NCBI GenBank assembly: GCA_964035545.1
Contig: OZ037767.1
Span: forward strand, 29,741,628-29,805,627
Length of the DNA: 64,000 nucleotides
Direction of reading: 5' to 3'
Source: Bugula neritina
Taxonomy: Eukaryota > Bryozoa > Gymnolaemata > Cheilostomatida > Bugulidae
In this document: piece by piece, positions 46,234 through 57,977 of the stretch
How positions within the stretch are numbered: the first letter of the stretch is position 1
How the letters are laid out: every line of letters begins with the position of its first letter
The notes under the pieces: generated by a model
The model's database searches: none
Told to the model about the DNA's origin: nothing
Seen by the model: the letters and a program-made list of their open reading frames with translations, nothing else
Position numbers and translations under genes: made by a program

Positions 46234-49200
46234 CTAAACAGTACAGTCTCTAGAAGTATAATGTACAGTATATTCTCCATATCCATCTGTTAGACTCACA
46301 TCATCTAGATCTGTGACATCATACAACTCACAACTTCCTGTTTGTATATCATAGTTTACTGACTGACAGAGACTACTGGATGTACAGATACGAATACACT
46401 GTGCAGCTGACTTTACAGTGTGAGTAGATACTGTGTGAGCATCTATTCTAGAACCTTCCACTTTACAGAACATCATTTGCTGACTGTCTCCTCTGTAGCT
46501 CTTTTGAAAAGCTACGGACTCTTTATCTAAAGGGAAGGCAAGTATACATGCAGTGTAACAGATACCTGCAAGCACCTGCAAGCACCTGCAACAGCTCATG
46601 AAAATAAAAATTTAGTCGGTTGATGATTTGCTTAATGCTTACTCATTATACTTGATAATTCATTTAAAAATCATGTCTTTTAGTCTTAAGCAGCTGCTTA
46701 ACTGAATACATCGAGTTCTTTATCTTCTTTGTTTGGCCTAATTATAGATTTCTTACAAAGTAATTGAATATTTATCTGAGTTTTTGAATGTTATAAAAAT
46801 CATTTTGTTTTTTAATACTGGCTTAGCACAGCTCACCATTGCAAGGAAAGTTTTCATAAATTATGTCAGCTTGACCCATAAACTTCAGAGTATCCCAGTT
46901 TATAACATTTCCTCTGTCATTACACCCCAACTCTTCTATTTCTGTCTCTGTTAGTACGTAGTCCCACATGTTGAATAAAGCAACTTTTCCTGGTACTGAC
47001 TGTATCAATTGTAAATCACCTTTTAAATTAAAAAGAGCACATAACTTCAAAGCATAACAAATAACAGTGATAAAATACCACAGGAACCATTTTATTATAC
47101 ATAATTATATAGGATATATAACCTTTTTAAACATCCATGCTCAGTACAAACTGATCGGTCATCAATATGATAATGCTTATACTATATGCAATGTTAAATG
47201 GGTTCATTATAAACTGTTATACTGTGTGCAAATAAAGCATTACTCAATATTGCATAACTAATATGAAATAGTGTCCAGAAAACACAAAGCTACATCAAGT
47301 AGCTTTACTCACCACCAAATTCATCTTGTTCATGTAATAGAATTATAGTTCCTCCACTGTTTATACCAGCTGATGCAAATAATGTGGCAGCAGTTTGTAT
47401 GAGCTTGAGTTTCCCACGAGTTTCTAGGTCAGCATACCACTGTGATTGAATAATATAAAAGTCTGCATTTTCAATAATATTATGTGAATGAGCATGCAAT
47501 TATGAACATTCTTAGTTGCAATTTGTTTGTCAATACCAAACATATTATCCTGCAAAAAGTTTCAAAGTTATATATATGTGTACCAATAAAGAGATTTAGG
47601 GAGCAATAGTCGAATTGAGTCAGTAGATCGAATTCCAGTAACTCGAGTTGTCAGAAAGAGTAATTAGTCAAAATTGCCTTTTGCCACAGTATAAACAAGT
47701 CCGTTTGAGTTAAATAAATTGAAAGTATATCAACTACAAAACTCTAAGTTATATTGACCGAGTATTTTAATATAAAAATATGACTGAATAGTTCAAAGTT
47801 AGTCTTCATTGCCCAGTATCTTCAAGCTGTTCAAACTCACGGCAAGTTTTCCTTCTGCCTGCCATGTGAAGCAGTGTTTATGCCAGCCATAGAGTGTGTA
47901 CATTGGTGTGTTGGTCAACTCCATTCTATATGTATTTCTGAGAGTCTCTTGTATATTGCCGTTGATGAAGCTTAAAGCAAACTCATTATCTTCACCTGCC
48001 AGGTAACAATATTAAAATTACACATACAATGCACTAATAATACAATAAAATTCAATAATAAAGTAATTATAAAATAAAAATTATACAATGCCAATAATAC
48101 CACACAACAATACAGTCCAATAAAATAATACAATAATGCAGTAATAAGACATACAATTATATAATATAACTGTATAATAAAATAACATTGTTAAGCAAAC
48201 TATGCTATAAACTAATAAAATAATATTACATAAAATCAAACAAACGATTTACTTGGCAGAGAAATAGTGAACAGAAATCTATCAACTGTCGTTGGCAAGT
48301 GACTTTTGGAGAGCCAGAAACAGCAGGTGAAGTTTGAGAGTGCAGGTAGATTTTCCTGGTATACATAATCAGTAATAGATCTGTGTTGTGTGTACACTGG
48401 GAGTTGCTTGCTCCTGCCACCTTTAGAACAACATTAGAATAACTAGCTTATAGTGGTAACTTGTATAATAGCTTGGTTTCATCCCAGATAGACGCTTCCC
48501 AGTTGGACGCTATTTTTTATTTTGGTACCATAATAATGTATATGCATTACCTGTTGTATTGATTGCTAAATAGCTAATACGCTTATATAATTATATATAA
48601 TAGCTAATATAAAGTGTTTGGAATAATAGCCTACTTTTCACTGATTTGTGTAGGGCAAAAAACAGTAATACATTAATAATAGACATTATTTTTAATGAAT
48701 ACTTATTAAAGAAATAGTTTTTTCAAACAAAAAGAAATATAGAATATGAAATAATTAAGTTAATGCAGAGCAAAGGAATTTATTTATGTGCTAGATAGCA
48801 AAGAATTGATCCAAGTTTATTTAAATATACATATATTTCAATAATATTCAAATAAGTTGCACATAAAATATATATTGTACCAAAATAAATAAATAGCGTC
48901 TAACTGGGAAGTGTCTACCTGTGATGACACCAATAGCTTGCGTAAATGAGAAGCAAGCACAGCACAGGTTTTATATTTATTTAAAGCAAAGCTATAAAAT
49001 AATGCTATTTGCTTTTAATAACAATTAGTTATATATACAAGCCTTGTTTAACAAGCTTTATTAATTAACATATTGTTTACATGGTTTTACAATAATCTAT
49101 ATATATTACATGATTCTATACATAATATATTTCATGGCTTTATAATATATTACATATATTTGATGATTCTATACATGATAATATGTCACATAATTATATA

Positions 49201-49300
49201 TATTACACCTTGCATTATACTGATAAAATAACATACCTGCAGTGTAATGACTAACACAAAGCTGCCAACTTATGTATAGAAACAGACAATATTTCGTCAT
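46234..49300 (-). CDS. G6: secreted pentraxin-PAN protein, 329 aa, type B
   Basis: Exons: 49237-49300, 48253-48420, 47841-47995, 47313-47439, 46837-47019, 46234-46526. Residues 1-21: signal peptide (MTKYCLFLYISWQLC). Pentraxin domain about 22-232: a glycosylation sequon NFT at 51-53, the Cys pair at 54-55, Asp80-Asn81 and Glu166-Gln167-Asp168 aligning with the double calcium site of C-reactive protein, Cys119 in HKHCFTW and FNMWDYVL at 187-194. The CRP Glu147 equivalent is Gln175, while Gln150 is kept as Gln178. PAN domain 233-329 with six cysteines. Pentraxins bind phosphorylated or sugar ligands through calcium and usually form rings; PAN domains mediate protein or carbohydrate binding. The combined function is inferred. 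The exon-2 donor reads CCAA/GTAAAT rather than CCCAG/GTAAT. Confidence 0.9.
48475..48931. mobile_element. MITE with 8-bp target duplication (AATAGCTT), G6 intron 1
   Basis: Flanked by AATAGCTT at 48467-48474 and 48932-48939. Ends GGTTTCATCCCAGATAGACG and, reversed, GGTGTCATCACAGGTAGACA. Same family as the elements in G4 and G8. The matching intron of G2 (about 19722-19735) lacks it. Confidence 0.8.
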
Positions 49301-49510
49301 CTTCAACTCAAAGTCTAAGTAGCAAAACCTGGTGGTCCAGTGAAGGCTGTAACTGTTATCTGGACAAACACTGTGCTGATTTATATGCTTATTATGACGT
49401 ATTGATTTTACTTATTTATAATATTATTGATTGATTCCTAGCAACTAATGCTTAATAAAACACTTGGATTATTATATTTTATCTGTTTGAATCTTTTGCA
49501 ATTTAGCTTT
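49301..49510 (-). promoter_or_regulatory. Conserved upstream block of type-B genes (G6 copy)
   Basis: Homologous to the blocks upstream of G2 and G8. Shared motifs include GTTATCTGG, GTGCTGATTTATA and TCCTAGCAAC. Presumed promoter/5' UTR region. Confidence 0.4.
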
Positions 49511-50138
49511 TAGCTAAGCAGAAAAATATTAAAAGATTTCTTTGATGACGCTGCTTTAATTATTACATTAAATCACTGTTTATTTCTATTATAATGACTA
49601 CTAGTAATGCACACTATAGTGAAACGTAGCAATAAAATTATAATTCTTGTCATCATTCCAGATAATTATTTAGTAGATGAAAGCATTGTATTTATAATCA
49701 ATATATTTTCATTTATTTTGTGAATGTTTATCAAGCATTTTTTTTATCATAAAACAAGACTCAATTTAAACATTTTAATTGCAATTTGTGAATCATATTA
49801 GAAAATTTTATTTACTGTTTTGGCAAATTAGACTTACTTTTCTAAACATTGCTATATTTACACTACTATAGTGAGAACTTTGTCTTCTGTTATTTGAGTT
49901 ATGATTGGAATTAGTTGAATAATTAGACTGTGGTCATAGATTTGCTAACATAAGTTATACGCCTTTGAATATATTATACACTGTTTATTAATAAATCCTT
50001 TAAAATTAAACATGAATAGTTTATATAATTGTATTATGCTATATATTATATTACTGTACATTATATTATATTACTGCACCAGTAGAATATAGCAGTCATG
50101 CATTTACCTTCATAATATTTAGTGTTTTCTGTAGCAGT

Positions 50139-50140
<2 letters not shown>
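49511..50140. other. Spacer, duplicated at 62.24-62.86 kb
   Basis: No gene. Nearly the same sequence is found beyond G8, showing that the segmental duplication extends past the genes. Confidence 0.6.

Positions 50141-50200
<60 letters not shown>
50141..50200. repeat. (CAG)20 microsatellite
   Basis: Twenty pure CAG units followed by interrupted AAGAAGCAG units. The duplicate at 62862-62900 has 13. It lies next to, not inside, the exon-like block at 50284. Confidence 0.95.
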
Positions 50201-50204
<4 letters not shown>

Positions 50205-50283
50205 AGCAGAAGCAAAAGCAGCAGCAGGAGGATTATATTGATTACAATTTTAAAGACTAGCCAATTGTTTGTTTCTATTTTAG

Positions 50284-50426
50284 ACGGATTGACATTACAT
50301 TGTTTTAGCATGCCAGAAATGGAAATAACACCGGATGCACTACCTATATGGACAGGATTTCTAAAATCGACTTTTCTAACAAGTCAAGCAATTCAATTAA
50401 AACAGTTTGAAGATAAAAAAGATTAA
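50284..50426 (+). CDS. Possible 3'-terminal exon of an unknown gene
   Basis: An acceptor-like TTTCTATTTTAG precedes an open frame that includes CFSMPEMEITPDALPIWTGF and ends EDKKD then TAA. Its duplicate at 62957 carries two nonsense codons, so this may be the only intact copy, or both may be relics. No upstream exon or family was recognised. Confidence 0.3.
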
Positions 50427-51787
50427 AGTAAATATGCAGCAATCAAAGTCACGGCTCAATTTAATCCAATATAGCTTTTGTAACCACATTTGTGACTTTT
50501 TTAAAAACAAGTATGGGCCATCTTATTGTCAAACCTAAAAACATAAATTTAACATAAGAAATAAGGCTACCTTGAAGCTATCAAAGAATAACACGAGTTT
50601 ATTTGAATAATTCCGAAATTATTGGCTTTACAGCCATGACTGTTTTAACTACAATTTCATTGAAATGAAAGTTGAGTTGATTAACTGTTTTTAACTGCTG
50701 AAGTTGAAGCTTACATCAAGCTAAAGATGAGCTATAAAAAGAGCTTTGTTATGTTTGAAGAGTATGTAGACTTTGAAGCCTTGCACATACAAGAAAACCT
50801 GAGCTATAGTGAATGACAAGAAAAGCTGCATAGATATATAGAAAGCCAGATAAAAAATATTAGATACGGGAGAGTAGAACAAAAACATTTACAACATACT
50901 ATAATTTATTAATTGTGTGTTCAAGTGTTACAACAGTGGGAAGAGCTATAACGACAGGCATAAGTATTAACCAATAAAAATAAAGTAGCAGCATTCACTA
51001 ATTAGTATTATGTTTAGCTAAATTTTGTGGTTATTTATAGTTGCTATACACAGCAAAATAGTTACGTCATTTTTTATAGACTTGATGAATGAATTGTTAA
51101 AGTTTTTCTTTCCTTTTCTTAAGATACTGTTTGATTGCTCTGTATTTTCTGGAGTATGTGTTGTTGACATTACATGAGAATAGACCATGTAAAACTCAGC
51201 CAATCAGCGAAGTGTACCAGGTCAATGTCTTACCATTGTAACTGATATAAAATTCTGCAAGTTCAATTGCAAAATGCATGCTTCTAAAAGCTAGTTGTGC
51301 ATTTTTTTTTTCATGCATTATTTAATTTCATATCTTAAATTGATGACTCTTGAAATGATTTTTTAAAATGTCTAAATTAAGTGTTTATAAAACGCAATTA
51401 AAAATTGCATGTCTAGAAAAATGACCTGGTACACTTTTGCAACTTAAAGCCAATTATTACATAACTGCCAGCTTAGTAGTTATTTGTTGTTGCAGCTTGA
51501 ATGGGTTATTGTTTAGCATTGGAAGCTTGCAGTAAACATCTGTGAATTTGGTACATGACTTTGATTGGCTGGTTTTTGAATGGCCCTTTAGTATATGCAT
51601 CTGGATGGCTGGGTAGTGTAGACTCCGCCTACATCTAGCTAATGTACAGTAGCCAATCCACAGTAGTATTACAAAATTTCTGTTTAACAAATGAAATATT
51701 CTGGTCATTTGTTTTGTACTTTACAATAGTAAATATTCTATTCAACTAGAATTTTATTGTATGTAAGCCATGGGAACTACTAAGAGG
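50427..51787. other. Spacer, partly duplicated at 63.1-63.84 kb
   Basis: Up to about 51177 it matches sequence near the right end of the window. From there to about 52685 the material is absent from the duplicate. No gene recognised before 51.9 kb. Confidence 0.55.
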
Positions 51788-51909
51788 TTAAATCAACCAC
51801 CCATGCTGGTAATATTGTAGCTCGCAGTAATAACAAGTCCACACCATATAAATATACACATAAGCTATTATGTGCAGCTTATGAATGCTGAAATGACCCC
51901 ATTTCTTAC

Positions 51910-51986
51910 TTTCAATTTGAAAAAATTGTATTACATATTCTGCCACTTCTGCACCAGAAACTTGTTTTCCTTTTAAATTTTGAAAA
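51910..51986 (-). other. Possible exon resembling atlastin/GBP-type proteins
   Basis: The open segment FQNLKGKQVSGAEVAEYV followed by a GTAAG donor recalls the atlastin segment of the form I-N-G-x-x-V-T-x-x-x-L-L-E-Y-F. The match is short and from memory. No neighbouring exons were found, so this may be a relic or chance. Confidence 0.25.
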
Positions 51987-52222
51987 TAGTAGTCAGTTTC
52001 TATAGCAGTCAACATCCACAATAAACAACGTAAGCTTTCAAATAAACTATAAATATATGAAATATTGGTGTGGAAACAATGTAATTTATTCATTGCTATG
52101 ATGAAAAATTACAAGAATATTATATAAAAGCTAGATATAGATTTCTATAAAATGGCACAGGTAAAAATAACACATTTTTACTTCAAATTCTAAATTTCAT
52201 CAGTCACCAATGGTGGCTGTAG

Positions 52223-52702
52223 ATTACAGAGAGCATAGCAGACTATCATAATCATAAGGATGGTCAGCCCACTGAGCAAAATCCAACTCCAACCTTTCAT
52301 TTGGGCTACCAACACACTAAAGCATATAATGTAAGACGCACAAAAAACAGTGGTTTTAATGAAACATGTGAAGGAAGCGAACAGAAAACGTCTTCAACAG
52401 AGTCAGCTGATATAGAGCAACAGAACTCATCTGACAGCCAGCCTCATAGTCAGACTTCATCAGAAGTAACTGAGTTACCAGAATCATCAACTACTCATAA
52501 AAAAAGATCTGCACATTCTATTGATAGACGAAAATCAAAAGTTGGAAGAAAAGGCTCAAAAAGTTCCACGTTTAAACAAAAAGCAACTATTGAAAAAGTA
52601 AAAGTTTTTAAAACTTTCACCACTACAGATGAGCAAACTAAATTCTATACTGGAATACCTACACGTTCTCTATACTATTTTTTAGCAAGCTATATGCATT
52701 AG
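52223..52702 (+). pseudogene. THAP/HTH_Tnp_4 transposase fragment
   Basis: After an acceptor-like TTACAG, the frame reads KDGQPTEQNPTPTFHLGYQ, which resembles the C-terminal end of a THAP zinc finger. A long Ser/Thr/Gln-rich basic linker follows, then TDEQTKFYTGIPTRSLYYFL, which matches the start of the HTH_Tnp_4 domain (K-F-Y-T-G-[IL]-P). In invertebrates this order occurs in THAP-containing DDE transposases (ISL2EU/Harbinger type). The DDE catalytic part is missing, because the frame stops at 52702 just after HTH begins. The first methionine is unknown; the frame opens without ATG. It lies in the 1.5-kb interval missing from the duplicate block. Confidence 0.55.
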
Positions 52703-52799
52703 CGTCTACTTGAATTATTATTTGTAACTTAATTGTCTCATCATTGTATTATATGCAAATATAAATCAAGTTGAAAGCTTTTGACTTTTGTAGCAGCTG

Positions 52800-53553
52800 C
52801 TAAAATTGTGTTGTTGAAATCTTATCCAAAATTTGTGCTAAGATCTTTATTTTAGCTTCTTCAAGTTTCAACTTTTTAACTTCGAGCTCATAGCTTTTAT
52901 CATTTGTTTTACCAAGACGAGAAAGCAAATCTACAGTTTGACTGTTTAAGTGGAATCTGCGACTTTCTAGTTTTCTCCCTCTTTCAATTGGCTTGCGGTG
53001 TTGGTAGTGTTGGCCATGGATAGCTCTCTTTCTTTCTCTTGCTATGACACTCCTTGACTTTTTCTTGTGACTTTTGCACTTCTTGACTCCTCTAAGAAAT
53101 ATATGATGTTTTATACATCTACAAGTTTAAACTTGTATATACATCTCTATACTGCATGTCTTATATACACGCCCTTGGTTATAAAGCTGCAGAATCGTAA
53201 TATTTATAATAATAGATAATTTGCCTTTTTCAATCAGAGCTTCTAATATATTTTGTAATAAAAAGCCTGTAAATTATAGCCAATAATTTAAATTAAAGTA
53301 ATTTGTAATCAGCAGAGAAAAAATATAGAGAAGTAAAATCGCAACCTTGACTCTTCTGAACTCCTCTCTGTATCTGTGTTCTGATTGGACAACAGCAGCT
53401 GAGGTGGCTTTTCTATTGGTGCTAGTTTTGGCAGTTGGGGTCTAGTTTGTTGGAGTTGTCTAACTTGTTGTTCTTGATGCTGTAGCTTGTGATCTTGTGG
53501 TTCTTGCAATAATTGCTGAGATTGTGTGTGCATTTGTAGTTGATGCTGTTGCT
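52800..53553 (-). CDS. 3' part of a gene for a Q-rich, basic, coiled-coil protein
   Basis: Two exons with consistent phase: 53346-53553 and 52800-53091 (TAG stop), 164 residues in all. The first is glutamine-rich (QQHQLQMHTQSQQLL). The second starts with a basic cluster (KKCKSHKKKSRSVIARERKR) that looks like a nuclear-localisation or DNA-binding tail, and ends in a charged helix (YELEVKKLKLEEAKIKILAQ). The exon-1 donor GTTGCG is weak. Upstream exons were not found. A copy of the last codons recurs at the right edge of the window, so the gene is duplicated with the array. Family unknown; a regulator or transposon-associated accessory protein are both possible. Confidence 0.5.
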
Positions 53554-54007
53554 CTGCAAGATCAGGTTCTTAGCAATATATTGCATATATAAATATGACT
53601 GTATAATTTTTACATGCTAATTTTTTAAGTTATCAAAGCTGGTGCAACTGCTAGTATACAAATGCATGTAGTTCGATCAATTTTTCTTATTAATATAAGC
53701 TTTAAGTTTATAAATACAAACTTATATGCCACAAAACCAAGGCCTATATTGATAAACATTGCTATGAAATTTTATTTCATAAATCGGAAATGGTTTTCTC
53801 AAAACAGCAAAAAAATCATGAAAAGTACTATAATGAATCCAAAACATGCTTTCAATATGAAATCCAATTTGCAAAAATATGGATTAAATTGTTATTTACA
53901 TCAATTTTCTGCAATTAAACACAAAGAAACTATAAATAGACACAGATATTACAACTATGCAATGATTTATTAACTATTACATCATACAGTTACTATACTG
54001 AGTATAA
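53554..54007. other. Spacer between the Q-rich gene and G7
   Basis: The right half is homologous to sequence after other PAN exons; TTTATT at 53966-53971 is the G7 poly(A) signal. The open frame 53662-53973 is not supported. Confidence 0.55.
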
Positions 54008-56693
54008 CTAAACAGTACAGTCTCTAGAAGTATAGTGTACAGTATATTCTCCATATCCATCTGTTAGACTCACATCATCTAGATCTGTGACATCATACAA
54101 CTCACAACTTCCTGTTTGTATATCATAGTTTACTGACTGACAGAGACTACTGGATGTACAGATACGAATACACTGTGCTGCTGACTTTACAGTGTGAGTA
54201 GATACTGTGTGAGCATCTATTCTAGAACCTTCCACTTTACAGAACATCATTTGCTGACTGTCTTCTCTGTAGCTCTTTGGAAAAGCTACGGACTCTTTAT
54301 CTGAAATAAAGGCAAGCATACATGCACTGTAACAAGCACCTGCAAGCACCTGCAAGCACCTGCAAGCACCTGCAAGCACCTGCAAGCACCTGCAATAGCT
54401 CTGAAAGTACAAATTTCTGCAGCATTTAGTCAGTTGCAATCTGGAGTTCAAAAACAGTATTGGTTGTATTATTGAAGCTGAGATTTTGATGCTTCGCCTA
54501 CTCATTCTACTTGATAATTCATTTAAAAATCTTGCTTTGTTCTAGTCTTAAGCAGCTGCTTAACTAAATGCATTGGATTCTTTATATTATCTTACAAATT
54601 TCTTATCTGAGTTTTTGTCCTTTACAAAAATCATTTTGATTTTTAATAGTGACAGCACAGCTCACCATTACAAGGGAAGTCTTCATAAATTATGTCAGCT
54701 TGACCCATAAACTTCAGAGTATCCCAGTTTATAACATTCCCTCTGTCATTACACCCCAACTCTTGTATTTCTGTCTCTGTTAGTATGTAGTCCCACATGT
54801 TGAATAACGCTACTTTTCCTGGTACTGACTGTTTCAATTCTAAGTTACCTTATAAATGTAAAAAATGTACACTTTGAAATTACAATGACTAAAAGTAATA
54901 AACTACTACACTAAGGTGAATGCGCATAATTATTATACATGTATAAAGTGTATAGCCTTTGAAACTATTCACTCTGTATATAATAAGGTTTAAACATTTA
55001 CGGTGTTCAACGGATAAATTTTAAACTGTTACATTGTATAATTCTGCAAATAAAACATTATACCTAATATTGTGCATATATGTGATCAACTGCAAGAAGC
55101 ACCAAAAGCAGTATAGTTTTACTCACCACCAAAGCTATCTTGCTCATGTAGTAGTACTATAGTTCCTCCACTGTTTGTACCAGCTGATGTCAATGATGTG
55201 GCAGCAGTTTGTATGAGTTTGAGTTTCCCACGAGTTTCTAGGTCAGCATACCACTGTGGTTAAGTAATACATAAGGTTAGCAGCTTAAATAACATGTGAA
55301 TGAGCTGCCTATGAAAATTCATAGCTGCATTTTTGCCATTAAAATCAAACAGATTCTTTGAATATGCTTAGTAAAAATTTTATTATATATTAATTTTGAA
55401 TAGATATAGCAAGCACTGGCCTAGTCAGTGGTTTGATTCCCAGTTTTGGCGATTGGTGGTGTTAGTAAGGGTAACCAGTCGGCAGTCAAAATTGCTGTCT
55501 TGTCACAATATAGGCATATCTGTTTGAGCTAAATAGATTTTTAGTATATTACATCATAAACTGTAAGATAAAAGTTTCACTAAATGAGAATTTAATGTAA
55601 AAAAAGAAGCAAATATTGAAGAGTGTGTCCTCATTCACGCTGTTTGAACACACATGAAGTTTTCCTTCTGCCTGCCAAGTGAAGCAGTGTTTATGCCAGC
55701 CATACAGTGTGTACATAGGTGTGTTGGTCAACTCCATTCTGTATTTTCTTTTGATAGTCTCTCTTATTATATTGCGGCTAGTAAATCTTAAAGCAAACTC
55801 ATTATCTTCACCTGCCAGGTAACACAAATAAAATTTTGTTTCTACAGCCTCAAAATTATTTGAGTTATGAGTTGGGTATTATATCATATATAATTATAAT
55901 GGAGCAATGAAATTACTGATTCAGTAGAAGCGCGCTAGCGAGGATGACCTTAATCATGTTGTGATTAGCTGCTCAAATGTTAAATAATGTTTTCGTATTT
56001 TATGATGACGAATCTAAAACAATAAGTTGTATTAGATTATATTTTAAATGTTGAATATGAAAACAAACTTATATTAAATTAGATTACCTGGGACAGAAAT
56101 AGAAAACAGGTATCTGCCAGTTTTAGTTGATAGGAAACCTTTAGAAAGCCAGAAACAGCAGGTAAACTTTGAGAGTGCAGGTAAGTTTTCCTGGTATACA
56201 TAATCAGTAGTAGATCTGTGTTGTGTGTACACTGGGAGTTGCTTGCTCCTGCCACCTTTAGAACATAAATGCTAAGGTGTGTTGCTTAGAAGAATGTTAA
56301 AAGTTTTAGACTAATTTATAAGTATTGAACACTGAGTATCATATTTGAATATACAGTATTACAAACATATTACAAATTTATTGAAGCTGTTTAAAGTATA
56401 TTACAGATATATTACAAAGATGCTGCAGGAATAGTTAAAACTAAACTAATTTTTTAAAAAGAATTTGCAAAGTCTAAAATTCAAAGACAAAGTTTGCCAA
56501 AAACTGCTGTTGAAAGATTTTTGCAATACAAATAATTAAAATTTCTACATATAAAATAATGTTTGGAACCCTACAGTTTGTATATTTTTGTTGTATATTA
56601 TAATGAAGTATTATATTATATACAGCATAAAAACTTACCTGAAATAAAGCCACAATTTGAGTAGAAAATAATGAAAGTGTGTAGAATAAGCAT
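54008..56693 (-). CDS. G7: secreted pentraxin-PAN protein, 327 aa, type A
   Basis: Exons: 56639-56693, 56088-56255, 55654-55811, 55127-55253, 54666-54848, 54008-54300. It is the duplicate partner of G5 without the two insertions, and so documents their empty sites. Exon 3 is GEDNEFALRF and exon 4 ends HEQDSFGG. The exon-3 donor is the same weak CAT/GTGTGTTC. The PAN exon begins KESVAFPKSYRED. Intron 5 carries the longest version of the 10-bp minisatellite, and the frame upstream of the PAN exon happens to be open for about 68 codons. Confidence 0.88.
54334..54393. repeat. 10-bp minisatellite (AAGCACCTGC)6
   Basis: Six perfect units just upstream (minus strand) of the G7 PAN exon. Shorter or degenerate versions occupy the same place in the other copies (3 units in G8 at 58314-58343, 2-3 in G3, G5 and G6, degenerate in G1 and G4). 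Read on the gene strand each unit contains TTGCAGGTGC, which joins an acceptor-like AG to a donor-like GT. Confidence 0.9.
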
Positions 56694-57232
56694 ATTCCGA
56701 ATTAAGCTGGTGCTTTCTTTATTAGAAATGCACATATTTTAAAGCATCTTCAAACTATATCTCAAGTTTTAACTAAACAACTGAAGAAAGTAATATGTAT
56801 ATGTATATTAATATGTAGTATTAAAAAGATTATTGATTTCCAACATTTGTAATTTACTTATGCATATATATAATTTCTTCAACCTATAATTGCATCTATT
56901 TTATTGCCTTTTCTAATTAAGTTCATAAACAAAGACTCGTTTGTTAATATGCAGGTACTGGAAAGAAAAGAAATTTTACTGTCCATCACTTCTACAAGGC
57001 AAAGCTTTAAAGACATGTTTTATATCTGCAGCTAATAGTTTAATTCATTAAGCAGATTAAAACCAATGAACATGCTACTTAACATTCAAAGGTAGTTGGC
57101 AATTTAACATCTCATCAATTATTTTATTATATATATTTGACTATATTAACAATAATACTTTATATTGAGTTTTCACTGTTGATAAGTAAAGGTATATAAC
57201 ACCTATACCTATACGTAACTGTTATTACATAC

Positions 57233-57326
57233 CCTGTTTCATTATTTATAGCAGGAGCATCAAACAAACTTGCCAACACATTATCCAATTCAACTGGTTG
57301 AGTCAATATTCTGTTCAAACAATTCC
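57233..57326 (-). other. E0: conserved exon-like block upstream of G7
   Basis: 94 nt, same boundaries and frame as the G4 and G5 copies (NCLNRILTQPVELDNVLAS). Confidence 0.45.
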
Positions 57327-57491
57327 CTGGTGACAGGTAATAACATGTGCTATAAAGCACATATTATAAGTAAGTGAAATGATTCAATATTAATATATTA
57401 TTGCTAATTGAAGGTCAACAAACCTTTGCGTATTGCTAGCATTACTGTGTATGATTGTAACATTTAAGCTTCTCACGTGTTTATGTTTTAT

Positions 57492-57523
<32 letters not shown>

Positions 57524-57977
57524 TTAAATCTTAAATAAAACAGCTGGAAAAGACAAAATAATTTGTTGCATAATATTTGTATAAAGTAACAATCTTCTTA
57601 ATAGCTGAATCATTGAGCTAACCTAACAACAAATCTTCTATGATACTAATAAGTTGTTGTCCTCTCCCGAAAATTTTCCAATGTATAAGACTTGCACTTA
57701 GGCCAAAAGGTCACAACTCCAACAACTGATGCATTGTACATTGTGCATTCATTACTTAAAAAATGAGCTTGCAGTGCTAACAAAACTTACAAAAATAAAA
57801 AATATACTACACAATAAAACCAGAACACATTTTAAACGCGATATTTAATTTGCAAAAATTGTTCTTTACAGCAATTTTCTGCAATTAAACACAAAGAATT
57901 AAATAGACACAAATATTATACATATTATATAATGATTTATTAACTATTACATCATACAGTCACTATACTGAGTATAA
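57327..57977. other. Spacer between G7 and G8
   Basis: Contains a (CA)n(TA)n tract near 57493-57523 and the G8 poly(A) signal (TTTATT at 57936-57941). No gene. Confidence 0.6.

Noticed and set aside
50096-50311. 71-aa poly-leucine frame
   Set aside because: Antisense reading of the CAG repeat; no evidence of transcription on that strand.
53662-53973. 103-aa plus-strand frame
   Set aside because: Overlaps the conserved 3' flank of G7 on the opposite strand; no family resemblance.
54334-54393. Minisatellite as a CRISPR-like array
   Set aside because: 10-bp direct units without spacers in an animal intron.
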